A DNA stretch of 64,000 nucleotides from Coccinella septempunctata (GCF_907165205.1 NC_058198.1:19011001-19075000), one strand, 5' to 3'. Positions 1 through 11,345 are shown, counted from the stretch's first letter. Notes: generated by a model not told the origin, from the letters alone. Numbers and translations are program-made.

Positions 1-400
1 AGGATTCAGAGAAAATATTGACTGACAGAAATCCTCAATTTATTGAATCTAAAAAACGTTGATCACATTATTCACAAATTTGAAAATCTACAAAATTATC
101 TATCTTACCTAAAAAACGTTGACCAAGCTCAAGAGTGGTATCTCACCGTTATGACAGTAAGTTTATAATCAAATGAACTCAATAGAAGGCTCAATGTAAT
201 AAAAATTCAATAATTAAGATTCGCTCTTCAAGAAGATGTCGACTTGTGAAAATGATTAAACTAATTCAGCGAACAAAAGAAAAAACCGCCACACATGGAC
301 AAGTGATAAGATTTCCACAACATTAAGATTTTGATGAAATGGAGCGCCTGGCTTTCAGACAACCCATCATACACATATTATACAGGATGTCTCTGTACAA
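1..400. other. Unassigned AT-rich left flank
   Basis: No gene is recognised here. A short motif (ctaaaaaacgttga) occurs twice, near 50 and near 109. The segment does not match the array unit and is joined abruptly to a gag fragment at about 401, so it is either the array edge or the remnant of another insertion. Confidence 0.4.
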
Positions 401-658
401 GTTCAAAAGCAATTGTATGTCTTGCCTTGACATTGCGTCAACTACAGGTGGGTTAGAAGAAGTTTGGTTATTCATTTCGAGGTTCTCAAAATTTCTTCTT
501 GAAGGATATGGTTGGAATCTTCTATTTCTAATTGATTGATTGTTCGAAAAATTTTTTTCTAATTCTAATTGGTTATTCAAAAAGTTTGTTCCTAATTCTA
601 ATAATTCTGAATCTTCAGCGATAACTTCTAGTACGCCTGAAGAATCGTTATCTGTCAT
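401..658 (-). pseudogene. LTR-retrotransposon gag, N-terminal fragment
   Basis: The fragment starts at the ATG at 658 and matches the first ~86 residues of the gag ORFs at 18458, 25232 and 52530 (N-rich start, then the SRQDIQLLLN stretch). At 401 homology stops and the reading frame runs into unrelated sequence for 25 more codons before a stop at 323. It is a truncated copy that cannot make a full capsid protein. Confidence 0.75.
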
Positions 659-981
659 TTGAACTTTGGGATTCTGGGTTTAAGGAAAGAGATTGATGGA
701 CTTACATCACCAAGATATGCATCCTAGGGTGTGTAGTTCCTTCTTCTTAATCGAAGTGGATCGAGTTGATGGTCTTCCTTCTGGTGAAGTGGGTAGAATT
801 GATTCTCTGCTGGTTCGATGTGGTTTCTTGGTGATACCGCACAAAGACTTGATAGTCACCGGGAGTTCCTCGAACACTCTTCGAACAGCCTGGCCGGACG
901 AGTCCGTATTCACTTATGGAAACTGATTTTATTTTATTTTTCACTAAAACCCCGTTGCGATATCCTGTTCGGGCAGCGCCA
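659..981 (-). other. LTR-element leader with primer-binding site
   Basis: Untranslated leader between the LTR and gag. Positions 961-981, read on the minus strand, begin TGGCGCTGCCCGAACAGGAT directly after the LTR, the position and TGGCGC start expected of a tRNA primer-binding site. Near 700-715 the leader carries a GTAAGT on the minus strand. The 68-codon ORF in it is short and lacks any recognisable domain, so I do not call it a gene. Confidence 0.6.
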
Positions 982-1267
982 GTTATGAATAACGTATCCG
1001 AAAGTCTATTTTTAAAAAGAACTTATTTCTTTTTAGGGTTACCAATGATAATTAAAGGACAACTCGATAGAAAGGATATCGTTTTTATTTGTACAAAGAA
1101 CAAGCAAGAGAATCTATCTAACGCTAGACCTCAACTAACTATTATTCAAATTATGAAAACGGAAAAGAGTCACAATCGGTGGTCACGCCTTGTGTCGTCT
1201 TCCAGGAATCCTGGGTTTCGGGTTCCGATGCGATTCCGTGTTTCTTGTGGGAAACGGTCTCGTAACA
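982..1267 (-). repeat. 286-bp LTR of the gag element
   Basis: On the minus strand it begins TGTTACGAG and ends at ATAAC just before the primer-binding site. The outer edge abuts a TATATAT run in the F-box 3' flank, where units without the LTR read straight on into AGATT. The same 286-bp length is found at 18783, 25556, 52854 and 60540. No partner 3' LTR is present. Confidence 0.65.
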
Positions 1268-1475
1268 ATATATATACCTCTCGATAAACACAACACAGTA
1301 ATGATGATCCCTTTTGTTGAAAGAAAAATTGTGGGAGAAATTCAATTTTATATTTCATATTGATTAACGTAGAATATCAGTTGAAGTTGAGTCAAATCTG
1401 TCACAATGATAATATCTGTTGTCGAGAACAACTAAGTGTTAATTAATATTAATAATGTTGATAGTGCATGCAGAT

Positions 1476-1901
1476 TAATAGCCTCATCAAGCGATGATTT
1501 GTTTTGACCTTCTGCTCAGAGGAGCGTAAACTCCAATTACTTGGAATAGTCAAAGCACGCGTTCGTTGTGTTCTTGTTTGTACAAGAACTTTTTTATGAG
1601 TGGTATTTTCTCGGAATGATGAGCGAGAGAAATCATCATTCCGAACAATACTCACGCCAAATTTTGGATTCAGCAATCGCCTCCGCTCTTCAGTCGTTCT
1701 CGAAATGAGCTTACGCCTGAGCATCGGGTCATGAAGGCAGATATCTCTGAATCTTCGGCTCGTCGAATAAACGGATAACAGTTAATCAGCATCCAGATAT
1801 CTAAAAATGGTTGAAACCATTTCTGCAGGTAAGGACCTGAAGGGATCCGATCTGCTTACGAAACATCCGGGCAAAACTCTGTAATCCATTTCACTAAGCA
1901 T
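1476..1901 (-). pseudogene. F-box protein copy 1, disrupted
   Basis: Equivalent of the 145-codon F-box ORF. It has three lesions: the codon for Ser40 inside the F-box has become TAA; a 12-base deletion removes four codons (LRKE, residues 72-75) without shifting frame; and the normal stop at 1476-1478 is changed, so the frame reads on to 1449. The open part after the nonsense codon starts at the LRRK motif. The TATA box (1948-1954) is intact. It lies directly upstream of an LTR-gag fragment. Confidence 0.85.
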
Positions 1902-2742
1902 TCGTGAACAGACGAGTGAGTCTGAGGAATACTCAAGCTACGCTGGCATATATACTGGCCCGCCGTCACTACGTCCAATGAGCTGATAGAAGGTATCCCC
2001 TCCACTCGATAACTTTTCCGTCCGTGTGACGGTTCAGGGCAGTTCAGATCTATGGGAAGCAAATTAAGATAGGACTGACTCATTTCATAATGAGCACCTC
2101 ACCAGCAGAGTGCTTCCCTAACCGTAGAGGTGGACACGGGAACGAACGGAAATATTCTAGGAAGGGTAGCCACCCAAAAGTGCCTTCTGTACCCCCCAGG
2201 TATCCACACCAGCAGGATACGTTATTGACAGTATGGGTGGAATCAAGACTCTGGTATAGGAGGGGTGTACACGGAGATTGATAATCCGATGATATAACGA
2301 AAAACGTTCCGATATAACTGAACTCAAACTGATGCTTTTCTATTACACGAGACTGAGAACTGTGAGCGCAATTGCAGATTCAAATAAAAATTCAAACTGT
2401 GGAAATAAAAACTGATGGGGTCCTATTTAGCCAGAATTCGTTAGGAGGGGATGTGAATTTTTGGTTAAATTAAGTTTATTTCGCTACAGAAATTTTTGGG
2501 TTTTATTACTACCAATAATACAAAATCTTCCTACCGCCTAGACAAGTATAATAAAACCCAAACCGAACTCCAGAACCTATAAAGCTCACGGAATGTCCAA
2601 AAAACTAATTAGGTATGAGGGGACCAAGTATCTGGGTTTCTGATCTAAGAATACCGAGAAAAGTAACTATTTAAGTACCTACCTAGTTAAATGAAGTAAT
2701 TGCTGACAGTAATAGGCCGAAGGCCACTATGTACATTCTAAT
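1902..2742. repeat. Array unit: promoter-proximal part and first half-repeat
   Basis: Contains the TATA box of copy 1, the hairpin-forming GTATCC/GGATAC region near 2200, and the first noncoding half-repeat including the 14-bp inverted arms around TTTGGGTTTTATTA. It ends abruptly near 2742 in a repeat junction. No gene seen. Confidence 0.75.
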
Positions 2743-3177
2743 TAGCCACCCCAAAGTGCCTTCTGTACCCCCCAGGTATCCACACCAGCAGGATACGCTA
2801 TTGACAGTATGGGTGGAATCAAGACTCTGGTATAGGAGGGGTGTAGACGGAGATTGATAATCCGATGATATAACGAAAAACGTTCCGATATAACTAAACT
2901 CAAACTGATGCTTTTCTATTACACGGTCCTATTTAGCCAGAATTAGTTAGGAGGGGATGTGAATTTTTGGTTAAATTAAGTTCATTTCGCTACAGAAATT
3001 TTTGCATTTTATTACTACCAATAAAACAAAATCTTCGTACCGCCTAGACAAGTATAATAAAACCCAAACCGAACTCCAGAACCAAAAAAGCTCACGGAAT
3101 GTCCAAAAAACTAATTAGGTATGAGGGGACCAAGTATCTGGGTTTCTGATCTAAGAATACCGAGAAAAGTAACTATT
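2743..3177. repeat. Direct duplication of the preceding unit segment
   Basis: Repeats the sequence that begins near 2168, about 577 bases upstream, from the 'ccacccc' motif onward. About 95 bases are missing after the 'tattacacg' motif. It ends at the CTATT target duplication of the BEL/Pao-type element. No gene seen. Confidence 0.75.
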
Positions 3178-3557
3178 TGTTGTTTCTTTGGTTGAAACAA
3201 CACTTGCTTGAAGTTTTAGGGCAACTGAACGACCAGACTCAGAACGTTCAAGGGAATGTCTTAACTCCACAGTTGCCGAAGAGGTATATTGATCAAACTG
3301 TAGATGAATGATAATTTTATTAATTACAGTCTAAGCTTATATACTAAATTGAATAATGACGATAGAACTAACATTGCCATATTTGGTATTACTGCACTGA
3401 CGGAGTCCACGGTTGCATCAATTGTTTCTAGCCAGTCAGCAGACTTCGGTAGATCGACGGCTCGCTCGGCGTGACCCAGTTTTGTGAATAATTCAGATGG
3501 AATTTTCCATATTATTGAACTTGATTATTTTTTAGAATAATGTTCGAATTTCGAACA
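3178..3557 (-). repeat. 3' LTR of the BEL/Pao-type element
   Basis: 380 bp. By eye it differs from the other LTR at about four positions. On the minus strand it opens with a palindromic TTCGAAATTCGAA and its other end carries a short inverted repeat around TTGTTTC/GAAACAA. Confidence 0.85.
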
Positions 3558-3852
3558 TTACTCCCAAGGCCGAAATGCCTATGATGTTGGAGCTCCAGTG
3601 TTGGCAATCTGTTACTTCTATTGTCCTATTTCCTAATTTCCTATTTCTAACTTGTGTGACACTCGATCGAGTGCTTTATTGGGCATGGTCATGAATGGGT
3701 GCTGACGTCCGGAGTTGGTCTCTCGTCTGGAATTCTGTTTTCGCCTCGGCGTATAGCTGGTCAAGGTCGAAACATTGCTGGCGTGGTTTTGAACTCGGTG
3801 TGATTTGGGTCAATGGAATTTCGGCTTCTGCTTCATTTATTTCCGTGGTGGA

Positions 3853-4437
3853 TCAGTTAGTTCTTCGGTTCCGAAGGAGTGGACGTATATATCGCATACA
3901 GAGGTACGTTACAGCTAGTGTGACTATCGCAGAGATTCCTATCACGGTGGTTGTAGCAAGAGGGTGTGAAAAATGTCTCCAGATATGTGAATTTGGTTCC
4001 TCTTCTTCCAGAATTATGTTTGTTAAATTTGCAGAGATGTTGCCCATTGCTGTTTCGGGCTCGATGAGATTTTCATTGGAAGGATTCGAGTTCCCTTGCC
4101 ATAAGTTCAATGGTATTGGCTTGCTGAACGTCGTTGTTGATTTCATCTCATTCGTGAACCTCGCTCGAAGGATTATATTTTGCGTTCTGAGGAGACAGTC
4201 TGCTCCTATGTGAATTGTGCCAGTTCCATTGATGGTAATTTCTTCTCGTTTTCCTCCGCATAGTTTTGATATAGTGGACGGTTGGTTGGAAATGAACATC
4301 CACGTATTTGGTTTGATTAGTTCTTTCCATAATATGTCTTGGACTCGAATGCTGGAGAGTTCACAGTCGAATTTCCCATTTTTTTGGTAGATGCTTTGGA
4401 TGATGCAATTCGGATGCTGTTCCATGTTTTTGACCAT
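3853..4437 (-). pseudogene. Envelope-like protein, C-terminal part
   Basis: Second half of the envelope-like gene, in a different frame from the N-terminal part at 4544-5695. The frame is open upstream of the first Met back to about 4545, so a small frameshift near there separates the halves. It has several N-x-S/T sites, cysteines, and a hydrophobic segment near residues 158-176 followed by an R-rich tail, which fits a single C-terminal membrane anchor with a short cytoplasmic end. Confidence 0.7.
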
Positions 4438-4543
4438 TCCAGGATTATAAATGTATAGGCCCTCTCGTAGTTTTACGGCTTCCTTGACTTCCGGTTCATT
4501 TATTTCGAAGTATTTTTGACTGTTGTACTCTACTGCTAATAAG

Positions 4544-5695
4544 TCATTGGATACTTTTGGTGGCTATGAATATGTTTTCTCTCTTCTTAACCGGGACGGG
4601 AAATACTTTGATGATGTCGTAACTTTGTCTTTGGATAATGAAGAAGAAGGTGACTATTCTTAGTTCATTCGCATCATAGAAGACTTCCATTCTGCTCACA
4701 GGTTTGAGTAATATGTGCATGTCTGATGGAATCGTTGTTTCAGCCTTCTGGATCAGCTTTGCTAGTTCGCTTGGAGAAAGTAGATCCGTGATGTGGCCTT
4801 GACCATGACATATGTTTATGATTCTTGTGTATTTGTTATTGACTTCTTCCAAATAGTTGACAGCTAGTTGGTAGTTTTGAATGATTTGAAGATTTATGCT
4901 GTTTTCATCAACATTTCTGTACCATAGATGCATTTCGTTGATGATGGCTATGCCCTTGTTGAATTTTACACGAAAATGTTCTAATTTTTGGCTTATTTTT
5001 TCTTCGATCTGCCTCACGTCATTCGTCGTGGAAATCAGTAGTTTTCTCTGATGATTGGTGACTTCTATGAGGTGTTGTTGGTTTTCCTGAAGGTCGTCTA
5101 TATCGTGATAGACTTCATCGTTGACGCCGAAAATGGATGTCATTAATTCTCCTAATATTCCTCTCCTGGATCTGGTCGATAGATGTTGGATGCTGTCGAT
5201 GAGTAGGTTGTTTTCATACTTCATTTCTGAGATGTGGTGTTGAAACTCGTGACAGTGATTTGTCTGCGATAGTTGAGAAGCTGTAGTACATAACCCTCGA
5301 AAGTTTTCAACTGTTCTGTTAAGATTGCTTCGGTCCAAGTGTAGTTGATCAAGAGAAAACGGTGTTAATAATTTCAACTCTCCTCCACTTATGTATGCTT
5401 TTCCTAAATGCTCCACGTAGAATCCAGGCGGCAGTTTGTGAATTGTGTGGTGCGCTATTGCGTTTTTAGTATTGGCTACACATAGTAACGTGATCATCAT
5501 TAATGTTTGTATCAGTCGATTTTTCGAGGAAGGTCCGACTTTGTTAGTCTTATCGTTTCTTCTTGCTCGACCGGGAGTATGCAGATTTTGGTTATAGGTC
5601 TTCTGATCTCTTTCCCATCTTTGCATCGTATCGTAGCCACTCTCACAAATCCGTCGTTTCCTGGGTGACACTGCGTCACTCTTCCCAAGGGCCAA
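4544..5695 (-). pseudogene. Envelope/fusion-like protein, N-terminal part
   Basis: 383 codons. A hydrophobic stretch at about residues 61-81 could be an internal signal peptide. RSRR at 175-178 followed by a Gly/hydrophobic stretch resembles a furin site with fusion peptide, as in insect retroelement envelope proteins of the baculovirus F-like type. A long helical, heptad-like region follows (about 190-300). The start overlaps the integrase ORF by about 184 bases in another frame, so a spliced message would be needed. A frameshift near 4545-4570 ends it early; it is not functional as it stands. Confidence 0.7.
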
Positions 5696-6665
5696 TAGTT
5701 GGGATTAACGTTGTCCTGTTTGACTAGTACGATATCTACTATTTCCATGTTTTCTTTTTTATCCGTCCATTTGCTCCTTTGTTGCAATCTGGAGAGATAT
5801 TCCGATGTCCATTTCTTCCAGAAGTCTTGTTTCATTTTTTGTATAAGCCTCCATCTATCTTGTAGGGTGATATTCTTTTCATTGATCTCTGGTTCAGGAT
5901 TTGAATGTAGTGATTTTCCTATGAGAAAATGTCCAGGCGTCAGCACATCTAATTCTTGTGGATTTTCGGTGATTGGGATAAGAGGGCGAGAGTTGAGGCA
6001 AGCTTCTATTTGATATAGGAGTGTACTCATTTCTTCGAAGGTCAGTTTGTGGTCTCCAACAATTCTTCGTAGGTGAAACTTCGTAGATTTTACGCAAGCT
6101 TCCCATAGTCCGCCGAATTGAGGGCTGCCAGGTGGTATGCGGTGCCATTTTATCGATTTTTCTGCTAATGCCTTCTCTATTGAACTTTCATTAATGGCTT
6201 CTTGATATTCTTTGTCAAGTATACGTTTAGCTCCGATGAAATTGGTTCCATTGTCACTGAATATTGCAGAGCATAACCCACGTCGCGAGGTGAATCTTCT
6301 GAAGGCAGCCATGAATGCTTCTGTAGAAAGGTCCCTTACTGCTTCCAGATGTATTGCCTTTGTTGCGAGACAGACGAAAATGGATAAGTATCCCTTGAAG
6401 GATTTGGATCCTCTACCTCTGGATAATCACATTTTTATCGGGCAGGCATAGTCTATCCCAACATTAGTGAATGGGTGGGAGGGATTAACTCTTTCTCTCG
6501 GTAGATTTCCCATTTTCTGGACACATGGAGTGGAACGATATCGAGTGCATATAACACAACTCCTTATTATGTGTTTGATTTTATTTTTTCCATGTGGTAT
6601 CCAGTATTCTTGTCTAACTTGACTTAATGTCAGTTGTGTTCCTCCATGCAGGGTTTCGTGAAATC
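5512..6665 (-). pseudogene. BEL/Pao-type integrase fragment
   Basis: Read from 6665 down, it begins in the middle of a zinc-finger module (H and CxxC pairs), then MGNLPRERV, then the integrase core with FSDNGTNF and PPGSPQFGGLWE. Its C-terminal tail (VDIVLVKQDN, YWPLGRV) is typical of Pao-family polyproteins. A TGA near 6428-6430 interrupts it; downstream an open 266-codon ORF runs from the Met at 6312 to 5512. Protease and RT that should precede it are deleted. Confidence 0.8.
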
Positions 6666-6689
6666 TCTTTGAAGATTTTTTTTTTTGTT

Positions 6690-7300
6690 GTTGATTTTCC
6701 GGAAGGCTAGTTCACGGGCTCGTAGTTGGCGCTGGAAGGCTTCTTCACGGATGCTGTTGTTGGCTCTGGAGGGCTTCTGCTGTCGCTGGATTTGGCTCTG
6801 GAAGGCTTCCCCACAGGCGTTGATGATTTAATTGAGATAAGGGTCGTAAATCCTTAGCTCTTATTTTTTCCAGTGGACTCGGTGTGTTCCCTGGCTTTTT
6901 TGAATTTTTGATACGGAAGGCTTGTTCACGGGCTCAGATTTGGCGCTGGATGGCTTCTTCACGGATGCTGTTGTTGGCTCTGGAGGGCTTCTGCTGGCGC
7001 TGGATTTGGCTCTGGAAGACTTCCCCACAGGCGTTGATGATTTAATTGAGATTAGGGTCGTAAATCCTCAGCTCTTATCTTTTCCAGTGGACTCGGTGTG
7101 TTCCCTGGCTTTTTGAATTTTTGATCCGGAAGGCTTGTTCACGGGCTCGGATTTGGCGCTGGATGGCTTCTTCACGGATGCTGTTGTTGGCTCTGGAGGG
7201 CTTCTGCTGGCGCTGGATTTGGCTCTGGAAGGCTTCCCCACAGGCGTTGATGATTTGATCGAGATTAGGGTCGTAAATCCTTTCTCTCGATCCGGCTCGA
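6690..7300. repeat. 214-bp tandem repeat in the element leader, about 2.8 copies
   Basis: The motif 'acgggctcg/agatttgg' recurs at about 6713, 6927 and 7141, giving a period of 214. The period is not a multiple of three, so successive copies are in different frames. On the minus strand it lies just after the 5' LTR and primer-binding site. Confidence 0.8.
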
Positions 7301-7312
7301 AGGACCAAAAAA
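7294..7312 (-). promoter_or_regulatory. Primer-binding site of the BEL/Pao-type element
   Basis: Directly inside the 5' LTR, the minus strand reads TTTTTTGGTCCTTCGAGCC. TGGTCCTTCGAGCC is the kind of tRNA 3'-end complement seen next to 5' LTRs in insect BEL/Pao elements. The tRNA identity is not assigned. Confidence 0.55.
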
Positions 7313-7692
7313 TGTTGTTTCTTTGGTTGAAACAACACTTGCTTGAAGTTTTAGGGCAACTGAACGACCAGACTCAGAACGTTCAAGGGAATGTCTTAAC
7401 TCCACAGTTGCCGAAGAGGTATATTGATCAAACTGTAGATGAATGATGATTTTATTAATTACAGTCTAAGCTTATATACTAAATTGAATAATGACGATAG
7501 AAATAACATTGCCATATTTGGTATTACTGCACTGACGGAGTCCCCGGTTGCATCAATTGTTTCTAGCCAGTCAGCAGAATTCGGTAGATCGACGGCTCGC
7601 TCGGCGTGACCCAGTTTTGTGAATAATTCAGATGGAATTTTCCATATTATTGAACTTGATTATTTTTTAGAATAATGTTCGAATTTCGAACA
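7313..7692 (-). repeat. 5' LTR of the BEL/Pao-type element
   Basis: 380 bp with TG...CA ends, followed by the CTATT target duplication. About four mismatches to the partner at 3178 suggest an insertion that is young but not brand new. Confidence 0.85.
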
Positions 7693-8837
7693 CTATTTAA
7701 GTACCTACCTAGTTAAATGAAGTAATTGCTGACAGTAATAGGCCGAAGGCCACTATGTACATTCTAATTATTTTTATTTTCAAGTTATAATCCATTTAGC
7801 TCGAATTAATTTGATGCTTTTGTGTATTCATTTCTCAATTTTCAATATTTGAATCTTTGTTTTTAGAAAACCTGGCAGAAGAATACGAAGATGATCCTAC
7901 TGATTCCAAAATTTCCTGATAGATTTAATGATAAATGAAAAATATTTCATATAGCAAAAGATTGAGTTATATATTTTTCTATTGACTCGGTCATTTTATA
8001 TTTCATTTCTAAACGAATGCGATAAAAATATTCGGTCAAATTCGGTTTATGTCCATATGGAAATTTTTAGGTTCTATATTTTATGACCTCCACAGATACA
8101 AAATATGTATTCCTACCAAGTATCACCTAGATAAGGTGTAATAAAACCCAAACGAATTGAACAATGTTTAATTGTTGTTCTGGTCTATTTCACGGAAATA
8201 GACAGAACATCTTGGTTCAGATTTAAGAATGCCGACAAATGTACCTATTTACCTCTTTTGTAAGGATGAGACGGACATTATTCTAATGGCAGCAATAAAC
8301 CTATCTATATCTAGAGTATCTGAATATGGGCATCCTACTTCCCTTCATTTCCAAGTTGTAACCCATTCAAGTCTAATAACAAATATGATGCCTTAGTGAT
8401 CCCTTATTTGCCAATACTCATTTCATGTTGGAATTATTGCTTAGAAAAATAGATATTTTTGTAGAAGGAAAAGAAACAGAAAGAAAAATTATTTTTTATT
8501 GATTTTTCAATGTATTTTTCATTTCTGAATGGATTCAATCAATTCAACAATCGAATCGTCTACAAATTGAAACTGAGTCTTGAACGAATTCTTGAATTCC
8601 CTATCTTTTCGACTGTATTTTTTTAATCTATATATATACCTTTCGGAAAACACAACACAGTAATGATAATCCCTCTTGTTGAAAGAAAAATTGTGGGAGA
8701 AATTCAATTTTATATTTCATAGTGATTAACGTAGAATATCAGTTGAAGTTGAGTCAAATCTGTCACAATGATAATATCTGTTGCCGAGAACAACTAAGTG
8801 TCAATTAATATTAATAATGTTCATAGTGCATGCAGAT
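7693..8837. repeat. Array unit noncoding part
   Basis: Continues the unit interrupted by the BEL/Pao-type element. It includes the remainder of half-repeat A, half-repeat B (about 8000-8440) and the 3' flank of the next F-box copy, with an AATAAA on the minus strand near 8492-8500. No gene seen. Confidence 0.75.
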
Positions 8838-9275
8838 TCATAGCCTCATCAAGCGATGATTTGTTTTGACCTTCTGCTCAGAGGAGCGTAAACTCCAATT
8901 ACTTGGAATTGTCAAAGCACGCGTTCGTTGTGTTCTTGTTTGTACAAGAACTTTTTTATGAGTGGTATTTTCTCGGAATGATGAGCGAGAGAAATCATCA
9001 TTCCGAACAATACTCACGCCAAATTTTGGATTCAGCAATCGCCTCCGCTCTTCTTTCCGCAATTCAGTCGTTCTCGAAATGAGCTTACGCCTGAGCATCG
9101 GGTCATGAAGGCAGATATCTCTGAATCTTCGGCTCGTCGAATAAACGGATAACAGTGAATCAGCATCCAGATATCTAAAAATGGTTGAAACCATTTCTGC
9201 AGGTAAGGACCTAAAGGGATCCGATCTGCTTACGAAACATCCAGGCAAAACTCTGTAATCCATTTCACTAAGCAT
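8838..9275 (-). CDS. F-box protein copy 2
   Basis: 145 codons. Residues about 22-64 fit the F-box consensus: FRSLPAEMV at the start, IFRYLD, then SVYSTSRRFRDI and a closing DPMLRRKL. F-box proteins normally bridge a substrate to SKP1-cullin ubiquitin ligases. The remaining 80 residues are basic with no recognised substrate-binding repeats, so the protein is much shorter than most F-box proteins. The start chosen is the first ATG downstream of the TATA/initiator. Its TATA run is expanded (9322-9334) and forms the junction of a 918-bp duplication, so sequence upstream of the TATA is not the usual one. Confidence 0.6.
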   Translation of the reverse strand: MLSEMDYRVLPGCFVSRSDPFRSLPAEMVSTIFRYLDADSLLSVYSTSRRFRDICLHDPMLRRKLISRTTELRKEERRRLLNPKFGVSIVRNDDFSRSSFRENTTHKKVLVQTRTQRTRALTIPSNWSLRSSEQKVKTNHRLMRL

Positions 9276-9755
9276 TCGTGAAGAGACGAGTGAGTCTGAG
9301 GAATACTCAAGCTACGCTGGCATATATATATATACTCATTTCATGTTGGAATTATTGCTTAGAAAAATAGATATTTTTGTAGAAGGAAAAGAAACAGAAA
9401 GAAAAATTATTTTTTATTGATTTTTCAATGTATTTTTCATTTCTGAATGGATTCAATCAATTCAACAATCGAATCGTCTACAAATTGAAACTGAGTCTTG
9501 AACGAATTCTTGAATTCCCTATCTTTTCGACTGTATTTTTTTAATCTATATATATACCTTTCGGAAAACACAACACAGTAATGATAATCCCTCTTGTTGA
9601 AAGAAAAATTGTGGGAGAAATTCAATTTTATATTTCATAGTGATTAACGTAGAATATCAGTTGAAGTTGAGTCAAATCTGTCACAATGATAATATCTGTT
9701 GCCGAGAACAACTAAGTGTCAATTAATATTAATAATGTTCATAGTGCATGCAGAT

Positions 9756-10193
9756 TCATAGCCTCATCAAGCGATGATTTGTTTTGACCTTCTGCTCAGA
9801 GGAGCGTAAACTCCAATTACTTGGAATTGTCAAAGCACGCGTTCGTTGTGTTCTTGTTTGTACAAGAACTTTTTTATGAGTGGTATTTTCTCGGAATGAT
9901 GAGCGAGAGAAATCATCATTCCGAACAATACTCACGCCAAATTTTGGATTCAGCAATCGCCTCCGCTCTTCTTTCCGCAATTCAGTCGTTCTCGAAATGA
10001 GCTTACGCCTGAGCATCGGGTCATGAAGGCAGATATCTCTGAATCTTCGGCTCGTCGAATAAACGGATAACAGTGAATCAGCATCCAGATATCTAAAAAT
10101 GGTTGAAACCATTTCTGCAGGTAAGGACCTAAAGGGATCCGATCTGCTTACGAAACATCCAGGCAAAACTCTGTAATCCATTTCACTAAGCAT
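9756..10193 (-). CDS. F-box protein copy 3
   Basis: Same protein as copy 2, 918 bases away. Here the upstream region is normal: TATA at 10240-10246. The initiator reads CCAGAC rather than TCAGAC. About 300 bases upstream, the GTATCC/GGATAC hairpin is rearranged (ggtattgtgggattcg), which alters the loop seen in other units. Confidence 0.6.
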   Translation of the reverse strand: MLSEMDYRVLPGCFVSRSDPFRSLPAEMVSTIFRYLDADSLLSVYSTSRRFRDICLHDPMLRRKLISRTTELRKEERRRLLNPKFGVSIVRNDDFSRSSFRENTTHKKVLVQTRTQRTRALTIPSNWSLRSSEQKVKTNHRLMRL

Positions 10194-11345
10194 TCGTGAA
10201 GAGACGAGTGAGTCTGGGGAATACTCAAGCTACGCTGGCATATATACTGGCCCGCCGTCACTACGTCCAATGAGCTGATAGAAGGTATCCCCTCCACTCG
10301 ATAACTTTTCCGTCCGTGTGACGGTTCAGGGCAGTTCAGATCTATGGGAAGCAAATTAAGATAGGACTCACTCATTTCATAATGAGCACCACACCAGCAG
10401 AGTGCTTCCCTAACCGTAGAGGTGGACACGGGAGAGAACGGAAATATTCTAGGAAGGGTAGCCACCCAAAAGTGCCTTCTGTACCCCCCAGGTATTGTGG
10501 GATTCGTTATTGACAGTATGGGTGGAATCAAGACTCTGGTATAGGAGGGGTGTAGACGGAGATTGATAATCCGATGATATAACGAAAAACGTTCCGATAT
10601 AACTGAACTCAAACTGATGCTTTTCTATTACACGAGACTGAGAACTGTGAGCGCACTTGCAGATTCAAATAAAAATTCAAACTGTGGAAATAAAAACTGA
10701 TGGGGTCCTATTAAGCCAGAATTCGTTAGGAGGGGATGTGAATTTTTGGTTAAATTAAGTTTATTTCGCTACAGAAATTTTTGGGTTTTATTACTACCAA
10801 TAATAAAAAATCTTCCTACCGCCTAGACAAGTATAATAAAACCCAAACCGAACTCCAGAACCTATAAAGCTCACGGAATGTTTCTGATCTAAGAATACCG
10901 AGAAAAGTAACTATTTAAGTACCTACCTAGTTAAATGAAGTAATTGCTGACAGTAATAGGCCGAAGGCCACTATGTACATTCTAATTATTTTTATTTTCA
11001 AGTTATAATCCATTTATCTCGAATTAATTTGATGCTTTTGTGTATTCATTTCTCAATTTTCAATATTTGAATCTTTGTTTTTAGAAAACCTGGCAGAAGA
11101 ATACGAAGATGATCCTACTGATTCCAAAATTTCCTGATAGATTTAATGATAAATGAAAAATATTTCATATAGCAAAAGATTGAGTTATATATTTTTCTAT
11201 TGACTCGGTCATTTTATCCATTTCTAAACGAATGCGATAATAATATTCGGTCAAATTCGGTTTATGTCCATATGGAAATTTTTAGGTTCTATATTTTATG
11301 AGCTCCACAAATACAAAATATGTATTCCTACCAAGTATCACCTAG
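10194..11345. repeat. Array unit noncoding part
   Basis: Promoter region of copy 3, half-repeat A and part of half-repeat B. It is cut at about 11346 inside half-repeat B ('cacctagata'), where a deletion joins it to the middle of the next F-box gene. No gene seen. Confidence 0.75.

Larger units (their letters stand above)
3178..7692 (-). mobile_element. BEL/Pao-type LTR retroelement with env-like gene, internally deleted
   Basis: Two 380-bp LTRs (3178-3557 and 7313-7692) begin TG and end CA and are flanked by CTATT on both sides (3173-3177 and 7693-7697). The genes are on the minus strand, so the LTR at 7313 is the 5' one. Only an integrase segment and a broken envelope-like gene remain. Capsid, protease and reverse transcriptase are absent, because the integrase zinc finger near 6665 joins directly to leader repeats. 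The BEL/Pao call rests on the integrase and its C-terminal tail. The insertion splits a half-repeat of the F-box unit. Confidence 0.85.
8414..10249. repeat. 918-bp direct tandem duplication containing F-box copies 2 and 3
   Basis: 8414-9331 is repeated at 9332-10249 with at most a few differences by eye. The junction lies in an ATATATATATATA run, where TATA-rich sequences of the F-box promoter and of the 'atactcatttc' site met. Each copy contains one F-box gene with its 3' flank. Confidence 0.9.

Noticed and set aside
7075..7338. Coding repeat protein in the BEL/Pao-type leader
   Set aside because: The 214-bp period is not divisible by three, so the repeats cannot be translated in one frame as a repeat protein.
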